Shown piece after piece: positions 24,872-33,317 of a stretch of 35,500 bases of DNA. The DNA is from Streptomyces sp. (GTDB taxonomy: Bacteria; Actinomycetota; Actinomycetes; Streptomycetales; Streptomycetaceae), in contig NZ_JAPSKN010000031.1 of the NCBI RefSeq assembly GCF_031181705.1, positions 1 through 35,500 of the forward strand, written 5' to 3'. Position numbers and translations under genes: made by a program. The notes under the pieces are model-generated. The model made no database searches. It worked only from the letters and a program-made list of their open reading frames with translations, and had not been told where the DNA came from. Position 1 is the first letter of the stretch. Each line of letters opens with the position of its first letter.

Positions 24872-25866
24872 CCGTCCCGCGGGCCGTCGTACGTCCCGGC
24901 GGCCCACCGGTCGTACGACGTCCAGGCCGCGAGCGTCCGGCCGCTGCGGAACCGGTGCTCCTCGCCCGTGACCGGGTCGGTGAACTCAAGGGTCCGGGCC
25001 AGGAGTTGCAGCGGGCGGCGGAAGTCGCCGGCCGGTACCGGACCGGTCACCTCGGGATAGAGCGGATCGCCGAGGATCGGCACGCCCAGCGCGGTCATGT
25101 GCACCCGCAGCTGGTGGGTCTGCCCGGTGGCGGGGACCAGCCGGTACCGGGCGAGTCCGCCCGGGCCCTGCGCGGCGCTTCCGGCGGGGCGGTGCCCGAG
25201 GAGTTCGACGCGGCTCTCCGCGTTCGGCTCGCCCGGCACCTCCCGGGCGGTCAGCATCCCGCGCTCCTTGACGATCCGGCTGCGTACGGTGCGCGGGACG
25301 GCGAGGGCGGGGTCGTGGGGGGCGACGGCCTCGTACTCCTTGCGGACCCGCCGGTCACGGAACAGCGTCTGGTACGCGCCGCGCTCCCCGGGGCGCACGG
25401 TGAACAGCACGAGCCCGGCGGTGAGCCGGTCCAGCCGGTGTGCGGCGGTGAGTGCGGGCAGGTCCAGCTTCCGGCGGAGCCGGGCCAGCGCGGTCTCGGC
25501 GACATGGCCGCCGCGCGGCGTGGTGGCGAGGAAGTGCGGCTTGTCGGCGACGACGATGTGCTCGTCCCGGTGCACGATCTCCAGCGGGAACGGCACGGGC
25601 ACCTCGTCGGGCAGTTCGCGGTGGAACCACACGAACATCCCGGGCACGTAGGGCGCGTCGGCCGGGACCGGCCGTCCGTCCGCCCCGACGATCAGCCCGG
25701 CCTCGAACAGTCCGTCGACGGTTCCGTCGCCCGCCCCGGTGAGCCGTTCCACCAGATGCTCGCGCACGGTGGCCCACGAGCCGGTGGCCGGCAGGCGCAC
25801 CCGTACCGGGTCCACGCCGTGGCGCTGCGGCAGGGGAGAGGGCGGGGTGCGGGTCTTGCGTCTCAT
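24865..25866 (-). CDS. RluA-family pseudouridine synthase
   Basis: This 333-residue enzyme isomerises uridine to pseudouridine in rRNA or tRNA. The RluA signature HRLDRLTAGLVLF contains the catalytic Asp (D146), and GQTHQLRVHMTALGVPILGDPLY is the second conserved block. A short N-terminal region (about 20-95) replaces the S4 domain and lacks its typical motif, so the RNA target cannot be assigned. It is transcribed toward cvnE and overlaps it by 7 bases. The start at 25866 (ATG) gives a basic N-terminus (MRRKTRTPPS). The next gene upstream on the same strand starts far enough away that co-transcription is possible but not required. Confidence 0.93.
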   Translation of the reverse strand: MRRKTRTPPSPLPQRHGVDPVRVRLPATGSWATVREHLVERLTGAGDGTVDGLFEAGLIVGADGRPVPADAPYVPGMFVWFHRELPDEVPVPFPLEIVHRDEHIVVADKPHFLATTPRGGHVAETALARLRRKLDLPALTAAHRLDRLTAGLVLFTVRPGERGAYQTLFRDRRVRKEYEAVAPHDPALAVPRTVRSRIVKERGMLTAREVPGEPNAESRVELLGHRPAGSAAQGPGGLARYRLVPATGQTHQLRVHMTALGVPILGDPLYPEVTGPVPAGDFRRPLQLLARTLEFTDPVTGEEHRFRSGRTLAAWTSYDRWAAGTYDGPRDGQ

Positions 25867-25923
25867 CGCGGTCCAGCGTACGGGTGGCCCGCTTCTCGCC
25901 GGCCCGGTACCGCCCCGGCCCGC

Positions 25924-26766
25924 TCACGCCGCGGGCGCGTTCTCCTGTTCCGCCTCGATGCGGGCGTTCCACTCCCGCTTCGACGCCTGCCAGCCGTCCT
26001 CGTTGTGGCCGAGGCGCCAGTAGCCGGAGATCGACAGGTCCTCGCGCGGGATGCCGCGCTCGACCCGCAGCAGACGGCGCAGCTCCTTCACGAAGTGCGC
26101 CTCGCCGTGGACGAAGGCATGCACCCGGCCTGCGGGGAACTCCAGGTCCCGCACGGCCTCGACCAGCGCCTCGCCGCGGGGCCCGGCACCGCGGTGCAGC
26201 CAGACGACGTCCACGTCCGAGTCGATCTTCTGCTCCTCCTCGGGGCCGGAGATCTCCACGAAGGCGTGCGCCCTCGCCCCGCGCGGCAAGGCCTCCAGGG
26301 CGCGGGCGATCGCGGGCAGCGCGCTCTCGTCGCCGACGAGCAGGTGCCAGTCGGCCTGCGGATCGGGTGCGTAGGCCCCGCCGGGTCCCATGAAGCGCAC
26401 CGTCTCACCCGGCTGGACCCGCGTGGCCCACGGACCGGCCAGGCCCTCGTCCCCGTGGATCACGAAGTCCAGCGTCAGCTCCCGGTGCTCGGCGTCCCAC
26501 TGGCGCACCGTGTACGTCCGGGTCACCGGCCACTGTTCGCGTGGCAGCTCCTCGCGGACGCGCTGCAGGTCGAACGGCTCCGGGTAGGTCACGCCCGCCG
26601 GTGGGAACAGCAGCTTCACATAGTGGTCGGTGCACGTGTCCGCAGCGAAGTCGGCGAGGCCCTCGCCGCCGAGCACCACACGCTGCATGTGCGGGGTCAG
26701 CCGTTCGGTGCGCACGACCTGAGCGGAATGCGGCTTGCGCGGCTGGCGTCCCGGTCGCTCTGCCAT
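25924..26766 (-). CDS. Siderophore-interacting flavoprotein (ViuB/SIP family)
   Basis: This 280-residue FAD-binding protein probably reduces ferric siderophores in the cytosol to release iron. The FAD-binding RTYTVRQ is at 83-89, with FVIHGDEGLAGPWA (101-114) and the NAD(P)H-side DESALPAI (146-153). The family C-terminal SGYWRLGHNEDGW is also present. Just upstream is a DtxR/IdeR/DmdR-type iron box (26785-26803), so it should be repressed when iron is plentiful. GGGAGG (minus strand) precedes ATG at 26766. No signal peptide is present. Confidence 0.93.
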   Translation of the reverse strand: MAERPGRQPRKPHSAQVVRTERLTPHMQRVVLGGEGLADFAADTCTDHYVKLLFPPAGVTYPEPFDLQRVREELPREQWPVTRTYTVRQWDAEHRELTLDFVIHGDEGLAGPWATRVQPGETVRFMGPGGAYAPDPQADWHLLVGDESALPAIARALEALPRGARAHAFVEISGPEEEQKIDSDVDVVWLHRGAGPRGEALVEAVRDLEFPAGRVHAFVHGEAHFVKELRRLLRVERGIPREDLSISGYWRLGHNEDGWQASKREWNARIEAEQENAPAA

Positions 26767-26784
26767 GAGGGCCTCCCTGTGTCG

Positions 26785-26803
26785 CCTAGTTAGGGTTACC
26801 TAA
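26785..26803 (-). promoter_or_regulatory. Iron box (DmdR/IdeR site) before the siderophore-interacting protein
   Basis: On the minus strand TTAGGTAACCCTAACTAGG matches the 19-base iron-box consensus TTAGGTTAGGCTAACCTAA at 12 positions, including the conserved first six. The core TTAGG-N4-CCTAA (26790-26803 on the plus strand) is a perfect palindrome. It lies 18 bases before the start codon, over the promoter. Confidence 0.75.
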
Positions 26804-26850
26804 GTTAGCACCCCGCCCCCGTTTCCCACCTCTCGAACACGAAGGTCGCA

Positions 26851-27801
26851 TCAGTCACTTACCCGCACTCCCGCCGCCAGCGTCGTCAGCAGACGCTCCA
26901 GGGACCCGCCCAGTCCCCAGCGGGCCGCCAGCGTCTCCAGCGCCGCCGGGTCGCGCGGGGTCCGCGGCAGCGCCGTCGAGACGTCCGGGAGCGGCACGTC
27001 GTCCGCGACCCGGACCACCTTCGGCGCGACCGCGAGGTACGGGCGCGACTCGTCCAGGCGCCTGCGCTGCGTCGGCGTCAGCCTCGACCGCCGGTCCTCG
27101 ACCGCCGCCAGGATCCCGGGCAGGTCCCCGAACTCCGCCAGCAGCTTCGCGGCCGTCTTCTCGCCGATGCCCGGCACCCCCGGCAGTCCGTCGCTGGGGT
27201 CGCCACGCAGCAGGGCCAGATCCGCGTACCCGCTCCCGCCGACCCCATACTTCGCACGCAGCACCGCCTCATCGGTGAGCTGGAGCGAGCCCACGCCCTT
27301 CAGCGGGTACAGCACGCGCACCCCGCGCGCGTCGTCCACCAGCTGGTACAGGTCGCGGTCGCCCGTGACGATGTCGACCGGGCCCGTCGCCCGCGCCGTG
27401 AACGTGCCGATCACGTCGTCCGCCTCGTACCCCGCGACGCCCACGCGCGCGATACCCACCGCGTCCAGCACGGCCTCGATGACCGGCACCTGCGGCGAGA
27501 GCGTGTCGGGCACCTCCTCCTCGTCCGGGCCGGCCGCGCGCTCCTCGGCGACGCGGTGGGCCTTGTAGGAGGGGATCAGCTCCACCCGCCACTGCGGGCG
27601 CCAGTCGGCGTCCATGCAGGCCACCAGGGCGTCCGGCCGGTGGTCCTTGACCAGGCGGTCGATGAAGTCGAGCAGGCCGCGCACGGCGTTCACCGGCGTA
27701 CCGTCCGGTGCCTTGACCGACTCGGGCACGCCGAAGTAGGCGCGGAAGTACAGGGAGGCGGTGTCGAGGAGCATCAGTCGTCCGGTCACGCCACGCATCA
27801 T
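26851..27801 (-). CDS. Stand-alone 5'-3' exonuclease (PolA N-terminal type)
   Basis: This 316-residue protein is homologous to the 5' nuclease domain of DNA polymerase I, without polymerase or proofreading domains. Metal-binding acids are seen in LMLLDTASLYFRAYF, ACMDADWRPQWR, GYEADDVIGTF and VTGDRDLYQLVDD. The helix-hairpin-helix motif GVPGIGEKTAAKLLAEFG binds DNA. Such proteins remove flaps or RNA primers and can back up PolA. The start is uncertain. ATG at 27801 or 27798 or GTG at 27789 all precede LMLLDT, and no strong ribosome site decides. Upstream in-frame sequence continues to 28320 but is antisense to the ABC gene and is not family-like. Confidence 0.88.
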   Translation of the reverse strand: MMRGVTGRLMLLDTASLYFRAYFGVPESVKAPDGTPVNAVRGLLDFIDRLVKDHRPDALVACMDADWRPQWRVELIPSYKAHRVAEERAAGPDEEEVPDTLSPQVPVIEAVLDAVGIARVGVAGYEADDVIGTFTARATGPVDIVTGDRDLYQLVDDARGVRVLYPLKGVGSLQLTDEAVLRAKYGVGGSGYADLALLRGDPSDGLPGVPGIGEKTAAKLLAEFGDLPGILAAVEDRRSRLTPTQRRRLDESRPYLAVAPKVVRVADDVPLPDVSTALPRTPRDPAALETLAARWGLGGSLERLLTTLAAGVRVSD

Positions 27802-27830
27802 GCCGTACGCCACCGACAGCCGGTCGCGTC

Positions 27831-27846
27831 GCGCAACGCGTTGCGC
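27831..27846. repeat. Perfect 16-bp palindrome GCGCAACGCGTTGCGC
   Basis: It sits in the divergent region between the exonuclease gene and the ABC ATPase gene, 30 bases before the exonuclease start. Two further TTGCGC copies lie in direct orientation at 27929-27934 and 27945-27950, nearer the transporter. It may be a regulator site for one or both genes. Confidence 0.6.
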
Positions 27847-27994
27847 AGAGCGCGCCCCGTGTGATGCGGCCCACTTCCGAGTTTGCCCCCGGGGAACGGG
27901 GGGAGGCGCCGCCCCGGAGCGAGGCTGATTGCGCATGTCCACTGTTGCGCCCTGCCCTCGCTCTGTTTCTGTTGCCGAGGAAATAGAGGTGCAC

Positions 27995-29086
27995 GTGTCA
28001 GCGACCCTTGAGGCAGAGAGCCTGTACAAGGTGTTCGGCAGGAGACCGGAGCGGGCGGTCGAGCGGCTCCGCGACGGCGCCGACCGCGAGGACCTGCGTG
28101 CCGAGGGCGCGACCGCCGCGGTGATCGACGCGTCCTTCACGGTCGAGCCGGGGCAGATCTTCGTCGTCATGGGGCTGTCCGGCTCCGGCAAGTCGACCCT
28201 GCTGCGCATGCTGAACGGCCTGCTCGAACCGACCGCCGGACACGTGCGCTTCGACGGCCAGGACCTGACCGCACTGAGCGACCGCGAGCTGCGCGGGGTC
28301 CGCTCGAAGAAGATCAGCATGGTCTTCCAGCACTTCGCGCTCTTCCCGCACCGCAGCGTCCGCGAGAACGCCGCCTACGGTCTGGAAGTGCAGGGCGTGC
28401 CCCGCGCCGAGCGCGAACGCCGCGCCGACGAGGCGCTCGCCCTGTGCGGCCTGGCCGGCTGGGAGAAGTCCTGGCCCGACGAACTGTCCGGCGGCATGCA
28501 GCAGCGCGTCGGCCTCGCCCGGGCACTGGCCACGGACGCCGACCTGCTGCTGATGGACGAGTCCTTCAGCGCCCTGGACCCGCTGATCCGCCGCGACATG
28601 CAGGACCAGCTGCTGGAGCTCCAGCAGAAGCTCAAGAAGACGATCGTCTTCATCACCCACGACCTGAACGAGGCCATGCGCCTGGGCGACCGCATCGCCG
28701 TCATGCGCGACGGCCGCGTCGTCCAGAACGGCACCGCCCAGGACATCCTGCTGCGGCCCGCCAACGACTACGTCGCCTCCTTCACCCAGGACGTCGACCG
28801 CTCCCGCGTCCTGACCGCCGGGGAACTCATGGACCCCTCGGTCACCGCCGACGACCCGGGCTGCCACTGCGAGACCGCCACGCCCGACACCCCGTTCACC
28901 GAGCTGTGCGCGATCAGCGCCCGGCTCACCCACCCGGTCCCGGTCGTGGACCGGGACAACAGGCAGATCGGCGTCGTCCCGCGGCAACGGCTGGTCGGCT
29001 TCCTCGGCGACGAGGAGGGCACCGCCCCGCAGCCCTGCGACTCCCCGCGCGACAAGGGCGGAGAGAAGGTGACCGCCCGTGCCTAG
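27995..29086 (+). CDS. Glycine betaine/proline-type ABC transporter ATPase (OpuAA-like)
   Basis: This 363-residue ATPase powers import of compatible solutes. Walker A GLSGSGKST is at 60-68, the Q-loop VFQHFALFPHR, the signature LSGGMQQR (164-171), Walker B LLLMDES (185-190) and the H-loop His222. The betaine-family N-terminus (KVFGRRPERAVERLRDGADR) is typical of OpuAA/ProV. Residues about 275-338 form one weak CBS-like module (ELMDPSVTADD to PVVDRDNRQIGVVPRQRLVGFLG), short of the usual two, so osmotic gating through CBS is uncertain. I prefer GTG at 27995 (AGAGG before it); GTG 27989 or ATG 27935 would lengthen it slightly. It overlaps the next gene by 8 bases. Confidence 0.92.
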   Translation: MSATLEAESLYKVFGRRPERAVERLRDGADREDLRAEGATAAVIDASFTVEPGQIFVVMGLSGSGKSTLLRMLNGLLEPTAGHVRFDGQDLTALSDRELRGVRSKKISMVFQHFALFPHRSVRENAAYGLEVQGVPRAERERRADEALALCGLAGWEKSWPDELSGGMQQRVGLARALATDADLLLMDESFSALDPLIRRDMQDQLLELQQKLKKTIVFITHDLNEAMRLGDRIAVMRDGRVVQNGTAQDILLRPANDYVASFTQDVDRSRVLTAGELMDPSVTADDPGCHCETATPDTPFTELCAISARLTHPVPVVDRDNRQIGVVPRQRLVGFLGDEEGTAPQPCDSPRDKGGEKVTARA

Positions 29087-31694
29087 GATCCAGCTCGGCA
29101 CCTGGGTCAACGACGCGGTCGACTGGCTCACCACCCACATGGCGTGGCTGTTCGACTTCTGCAAGACCGTCTTCCTCGGCCTCTACGACGGCATCAACGC
29201 CGTCCTCCAGGCCCCGGAACCGCTGCTCCTCGCCGGCATCTTCGCCGTGCTCGCCTTCTGGCTGCGCGGCACCCTCGCCGGTGTCCTCGCCTTCGCCGGG
29301 TTCGCGTTCATCGACTCCCTCGAGCTGTGGGAGAACGCGATGATCACCCTGGCGCTCGTCCTCGTGGCGACCGTCATCGCCCTGGTGATCGCCCTGCCCG
29401 TGGGCATCTGGGCCGCCCGCTCGGACCGCGTCAGCGGTCTGGTCCGGCCCGTGCTGGACTTCATGCAGACGCTGCCCGCGATGATCTACCTCATCCCGGC
29501 GATCCTGTTCTTCGGCACGGGCGCCCCCGCGGGCATCGTCGCCACCCTGATCTTCGCGCTCGCCCCCGGCGTGCGCATGACCGAGCTGGGCATCCGGCAG
29601 GTCGACAAGGAACTGGTCGAGGCGGCCGAGGCGTTCGGCACCACGCCCCGCAACACGCTGCTGCGCGTCCAGCTCCCGCTCGCCCTGCCCACCGTCATGG
29701 CCGGCGTCAACCAGGTCATCATGCTGGGCCTGTCCATGGCCGCGATCGCCGGCATGGTCGGCACCGGCGGCCTCGGCGGCGACGTGAACGAGGCCATCGG
29801 CCAGCTCAACGTCGGGCTCGGCTCCGAGGCCGGCGTGGCCATCGTGATCCTCGCGATCTACCTCGACCGCATGACCAGTGCGCTCGGCACCCAGGTCTCC
29901 CCGCTCGGCCGCCGCGCCGCCGCCCGGCTGCGCGCCGCGCAGGGGCTGAAGATCTGGTCCTACCGGCCCCGCCCGGTCGTCGCCGTGATCGGCGTCGTCG
30001 TCCTCGCGCTCGCCGCGGGCGGCATGGGCGTCCTCGGCGGCGGCAGGACCGGCACCGAGGCCGCGGGCGACGGCAGCAACGTCGGCCAGGGCAAGAAGAT
30101 CAGCATCGGTTACATCCCCTGGGACGAGGGCGTCGCCTCCACCTTCCTGTGGAAGGAGGTCCTGGAACGGCGCGGCTACCAGGTCGAGGCCAAGCAGTTC
30201 GACGCGGGCCCCCTGTACACCTCGCTCGCCCAGGGCGACGTCGACTTCCAGACCGACGCCTGGCTGCCCACGACCCACGCCCAGTACTGGAAGAAGTACG
30301 GCAAGCAGCTCGACGACCTCGGTGCCTGGTACGACAAGACGTCCCTGGAACTGTCCGTGCCCTCCTACATGAAGGGCGTCGACTCCCTGGAGGACCTGAA
30401 GGGCAAGGCGTCGCGGTTCGGCGGCAGGATCACCGGCATCGAGTCCAGCGCAGGCGAGATGGCCCTGCTCAAGAGCAAGGTCCTCAAGGAGTACGGCCTG
30501 GACAAGGAGTACGAGGTCGTCGACAGCTCCACGCCGGCGATGCTGGCCGAGCTCAAGCGCGCGTACGCCCAGAAGAAGCCGATCGTCGTCACGCTCTGGT
30601 CGCCGCACTGGGCGTACAGCGACTACGACCTGAAGAAGCTCGAGGACCCCAAGGGCGCCTGGGGCGAGGGCGACGGCGTGCACACCCTGTCCCGCAAGGG
30701 CTTCGCCGACGACGACCCGACGGTCGCCGGGTGGCTGAAGGACTTCGAGATGAGCGAGAAGGACCTCACCAGCCTCGAAGCCGAGATCAACAAGGCGGGC
30801 AAGGGCCGGCAGCAGGACGCCGTCCGCGCCTGGCTGAAGCGGCACCCCGGCTACGCCGACAGGATGGCCCCGGTGCCCAACGCCGGCGCCACCCCCGCCG
30901 AGGCCGAGCGGCCGCTGGACGTCGCCTGGTTCCCCTGGGACGAGGACATCGCCGTCACCTACCTGTGGAAGAACGTCCTGGAGCGTCGCGGCTACAGGAT
31001 GAACCTGAAGCAGATGGACGTCGGCCCCGTCTACACCGGCCTCGCCTCGGGCGACATCGACCTCAACTTCGACGCCTGGCTGCCCCACGCCCAGAAGAAC
31101 TACTGGGACAAGAACAAGGACCGGCTCAAGGACCTCGGCACCTGGTACGAACCGACCTCCCTGGAGATCGCGGTGCCGTCGTACGTGAAGGGCGTCGACT
31201 CCCTGGAGGACCTCAAGGGCAAGGCCGGCACCTTCAACGGGAAGATCATCGGCATCGAGCCCGGCACCGGCGAGATGGACCTGCTGAAGAACAAGGTCCT
31301 GCCCGGCTACGGCCTCGACGAGGAGTACGAGGTCGTCGACGGCTCCACCCCGGCCATGCTGGCCGAGCTGAAGCGCGCCTACGCCGAGAAGGAGCCGATC
31401 GCCGTCACCCTGTGGTCGCCGCACTGGGCGTACAGCGACTACGAGCTGACCAAGCTGAAGGACCCGAAGAAGGCCTTCGGCGAGGGCAACACGATCCGCA
31501 CCATCTCCCACGAGGAGTTCCCCGAGCGGTACCCGCAGCTCACGAAGTGGATCAAGAACTTCAGGATGAGCGAGGAGGAGCTCGGCAGCCTGGAGAGCGA
31601 GATCAAGGACCGCGGCCAGGGCCATGAGGAGGAGGCCGTCGCCGCGTGGCTGAAGCGGCACCCGGAGATGGTGAACCGGATGACACCGCAGTAG
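29079..31694 (+). CDS. Betaine-type ABC permease fused to two tandem substrate-binding domains
   Basis: This 871-residue protein joins an OpuAB-type permease to two OpuAC-type binding domains. The permease spans about 45-275 with the EAA loop EAAEAFGTTPRNTLLRVQLPLALP (181-204). A further membrane helix (about 298-318) carries the binding domains outside the cell. SBD1 (about 340-598) and SBD2 (about 612-871) align with a constant offset of 272 residues. In both, the cage tryptophans are kept: PWDE (W348/W620), DAWLP (W395/W667), LWSPHW (W507/W779). Both should therefore bind trimethylammonium compounds such as glycine betaine. GTG at 29079 overlaps the ATPase gene, and a hairpin terminator follows. 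Confidence 0.94.
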   Translation: MPRIQLGTWVNDAVDWLTTHMAWLFDFCKTVFLGLYDGINAVLQAPEPLLLAGIFAVLAFWLRGTLAGVLAFAGFAFIDSLELWENAMITLALVLVATVIALVIALPVGIWAARSDRVSGLVRPVLDFMQTLPAMIYLIPAILFFGTGAPAGIVATLIFALAPGVRMTELGIRQVDKELVEAAEAFGTTPRNTLLRVQLPLALPTVMAGVNQVIMLGLSMAAIAGMVGTGGLGGDVNEAIGQLNVGLGSEAGVAIVILAIYLDRMTSALGTQVSPLGRRAAARLRAAQGLKIWSYRPRPVVAVIGVVVLALAAGGMGVLGGGRTGTEAAGDGSNVGQGKKISIGYIPWDEGVASTFLWKEVLERRGYQVEAKQFDAGPLYTSLAQGDVDFQTDAWLPTTHAQYWKKYGKQLDDLGAWYDKTSLELSVPSYMKGVDSLEDLKGKASRFGGRITGIESSAGEMALLKSKVLKEYGLDKEYEVVDSSTPAMLAELKRAYAQKKPIVVTLWSPHWAYSDYDLKKLEDPKGAWGEGDGVHTLSRKGFADDDPTVAGWLKDFEMSEKDLTSLEAEINKAGKGRQQDAVRAWLKRHPGYADRMAPVPNAGATPAEAERPLDVAWFPWDEDIAVTYLWKNVLERRGYRMNLKQMDVGPVYTGLASGDIDLNFDAWLPHAQKNYWDKNKDRLKDLGTWYEPTSLEIAVPSYVKGVDSLEDLKGKAGTFNGKIIGIEPGTGEMDLLKNKVLPGYGLDEEYEVVDGSTPAMLAELKRAYAEKEPIAVTLWSPHWAYSDYELTKLKDPKKAFGEGNTIRTISHEEFPERYPQLTKWIKNFRMSEEELGSLESEIKDRGQGHEEEAVAAWLKRHPEMVNRMTPQ

Positions 31695-31700
31695 GGTTCC

Positions 31701-31735
31701 GGGGTGGGACGCGCGACACGCCCGCGTCCCGCCCC
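31701..31735 (+). terminator. Hairpin terminator after the ABC operon
   Basis: A 13-bp GC-rich stem with one G-T pair (GGGGTGGGACGCG at 31701-31713 with 31723-31735) and a 9-base loop starts 6 bases after the stop codon. There is no U tract. Confidence 0.65.
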
Positions 31736-32028
31736 GCACCCCCTGGATCCACGGTCAGGATCCGGACAACCACAGAGCGCTACACCACCCCCTCAAGTCC
31801 CTTTCCCTCCCTGTTCCTCCCGGAGGAGGAATCCCCGTCCCGGCCTCCGGGCGGCGGATCTCCTGGCGTGAACGTGAGGTCGCGTCCCACCCCGGATGAC
31901 GTCGATGTGACGGGCTCGGGGAACGGTTTGCCGGACATGCGTAGGGTGCAGACAACTCAGCAGGAGCCGTGCGCCGCGCCATCGGCGCACGGGACGCGGA
32001 TCGACGGGCGAAGGAGGGAGCCGGAGCG
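31736..32028 (+). promoter_or_regulatory. Upstream region of the XRE-cupin gene
   Basis: I see no gene in this stretch. TAGGGT at 31942-31947 is a -10 candidate, with a start near 31954 and a leader of about 75 bases. AAGGAGGGAG at 32011-32020 is the ribosome site. No convincing -35 was found. Confidence 0.35.
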
Positions 32029-32601
32029 ATGGGCGACCACAAAGAGCAGCCCCTGCGGGTGGGCGCGGCCGTGCGCCGGCGGCGCCGCGCGCTGGAGCTC
32101 ACCCTCGCCGTCGTGGCCGAGCGCAGCGGCCTGTCGGTTCCGTTCCTGAGCCAGATCGAGAACGACCGGGCGCGGCCCAGCACCAGTTCCCTGGAGAAGG
32201 TCGCCGACGCCCTGCGCACCACCGCCGTCGAACTCCTCGCCGCGGCCGATCCGGCGTGCAGCGTGGACGTCGTCCGCGCCGACGCCACCGAGCCGCCGTC
32301 CCCCCGGCCGCGGACCCGGTCCCTGGTGCGCGGCCACCACCAGATGCACGCCTCGGAGTTCATCGGTGACCATGACGCGGGCCGCGAATTCCAGTACCGC
32401 AACGACCAGTTGATGTACGTCGCCGACGGGGCCGTGGAGATCGAGGCCGAGGGCCGCGCCTACCGGCTCGGCCGCGGCGACACGCTGTACCTCACCGGCG
32501 GCGTTCGGCACCGCTGGCGGGCGACGGAGTCGGACACACGGCTGATCGTCGTCGCCGTGGCGGAGCACATCGAGGCGGTCCGGGACCGGCCACGCCGGTG
32601 A
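32029..32601 (+). CDS. XRE-family regulator with cupin sensor domain
   Basis: This 190-residue regulator joins an N-terminal helix-turn-helix (about 9-70, LRVGAAVRRRRRALELTLAVVAERSGLSVPFLSQIENDRARPS) to a small C-terminal cupin barrel (about 110-180: QLMYVADGAVEIEAEGRAYRLGRGDTLYLTGGVRHRWRA). The cupin probably senses a small metabolite; which one is unknown. Repressor or activator action cannot be decided. ATG at 32029 is preferred because AAGGAGGGAG precedes it; an in-frame upstream start (31969) would add 20 residues. It overlaps the next gene by four bases (GTGA), so the two are translationally coupled and probably share a regulatory theme. Confidence 0.9.
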   Translation: MGDHKEQPLRVGAAVRRRRRALELTLAVVAERSGLSVPFLSQIENDRARPSTSSLEKVADALRTTAVELLAAADPACSVDVVRADATEPPSPRPRTRSLVRGHHQMHASEFIGDHDAGREFQYRNDQLMYVADGAVEIEAEGRAYRLGRGDTLYLTGGVRHRWRATESDTRLIVVAVAEHIEAVRDRPRR

Positions 32602-33317
32602 GGGCCGTCTCGCTCGTCCCCTCGCTGACCGAGGCGGTGGCCCGGTCCGCGCCCGGCGTCCTGGCCGGTGCCACCGACTGGTGCACGCATCCGCCGGACC
32701 TGGACGTCGTCCGTGTCGGCGGCACCAAGAACCCGAAGACCGACCGGATCGTCTCCCTCGCGCCCGACCTCGTCATCGCCAACGAGGAGGAGAACCGCGA
32801 GCCCGACCTGGCGGTCCTGCGCGCGGCGGGCGTCGAGGTCCTGGTGACGGAGGTCCGCGACGTGCCGCAGGCCTTCCCAGAACTCGAGCGGGTCCTGCAC
32901 GCCTGCGGGGTCACGGCCCGGCCCCGCTGGCTGGACGAGGCGGAGGAGACCTGGTCGGCCCTGCCGCCGCCGGAGGTCCGCCGCACGGCGGTCGTGCCGG
33001 TCTGGCGCCGTCCGTGGATGGTCCTGGGCCGCGACACCTTCGCCGGAGACGTGCTGGCCCGCCTCGGTGTGGACCACGTGCACGCGGGGCACCCCGAGCG
33101 CTATCCCCGCGTGCCGCTGGAGGAGCTGCGCGCGGCGGCGCCGGACGTGGTGGTCCTGCCGGACGAGCCGTACCGCTTCACGGCGGACGACGGACCCGAG
33201 GCCTTCCCCGGCCTGCCGTGCGCGCTCGTCAGCGGACGGCACCTGACGTGGTACGGGCCGTCGCTGGCCGAGGCGCCGCGGGTGCTGCGCCGGGCCCTGC
33301 GAGCAGCTCGCCCCTGA
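32598..33317 (+). CDS. BtuF-like helical-backbone metal/cofactor-binding protein, no signal peptide
   Basis: This 239-residue protein has the Peripla_BP_2/BtuF fold. It starts directly with the domain (RAVSLVPSLTEAVARSAPG) and continues with VVRVGGTKNPKTDRIVSLAPDLVIANEEENREPDLAVLRAAGV. It has no signal peptide or lipobox, so it should be cytosolic, unlike transporter-linked relatives. No ABC permease or ATPase lies next to it. It may bind a corrinoid or metal complex in the cytosol, but no ligand can be assigned. GTG at 32598 overlaps the XRE gene stop. Its last 89 bases overlap the 3' end of the convergent transporter gene. Confidence 0.85.
   Translation: MRAVSLVPSLTEAVARSAPGVLAGATDWCTHPPDLDVVRVGGTKNPKTDRIVSLAPDLVIANEEENREPDLAVLRAAGVEVLVTEVRDVPQAFPELERVLHACGVTARPRWLDEAEETWSALPPPEVRRTAVVPVWRRPWMVLGRDTFAGDVLARLGVDHVHAGHPERYPRVPLEELRAAAPDVVVLPDEPYRFTADDGPEAFPGLPCALVSGRHLTWYGPSLAEAPRVLRRALRAARP

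Noticed and set aside
27802..28320. N-terminal extension of the exonuclease gene
   Set aside because: The added part is antisense to the ABC ATPase gene and the intergenic region and does not resemble 5' nuclease N-termini.
28926..31739. 937-residue minus-strand open frame across the permease-SBD gene
   Set aside because: It is an antisense artefact. Its apparent internal repeats only mirror the SBD duplication.
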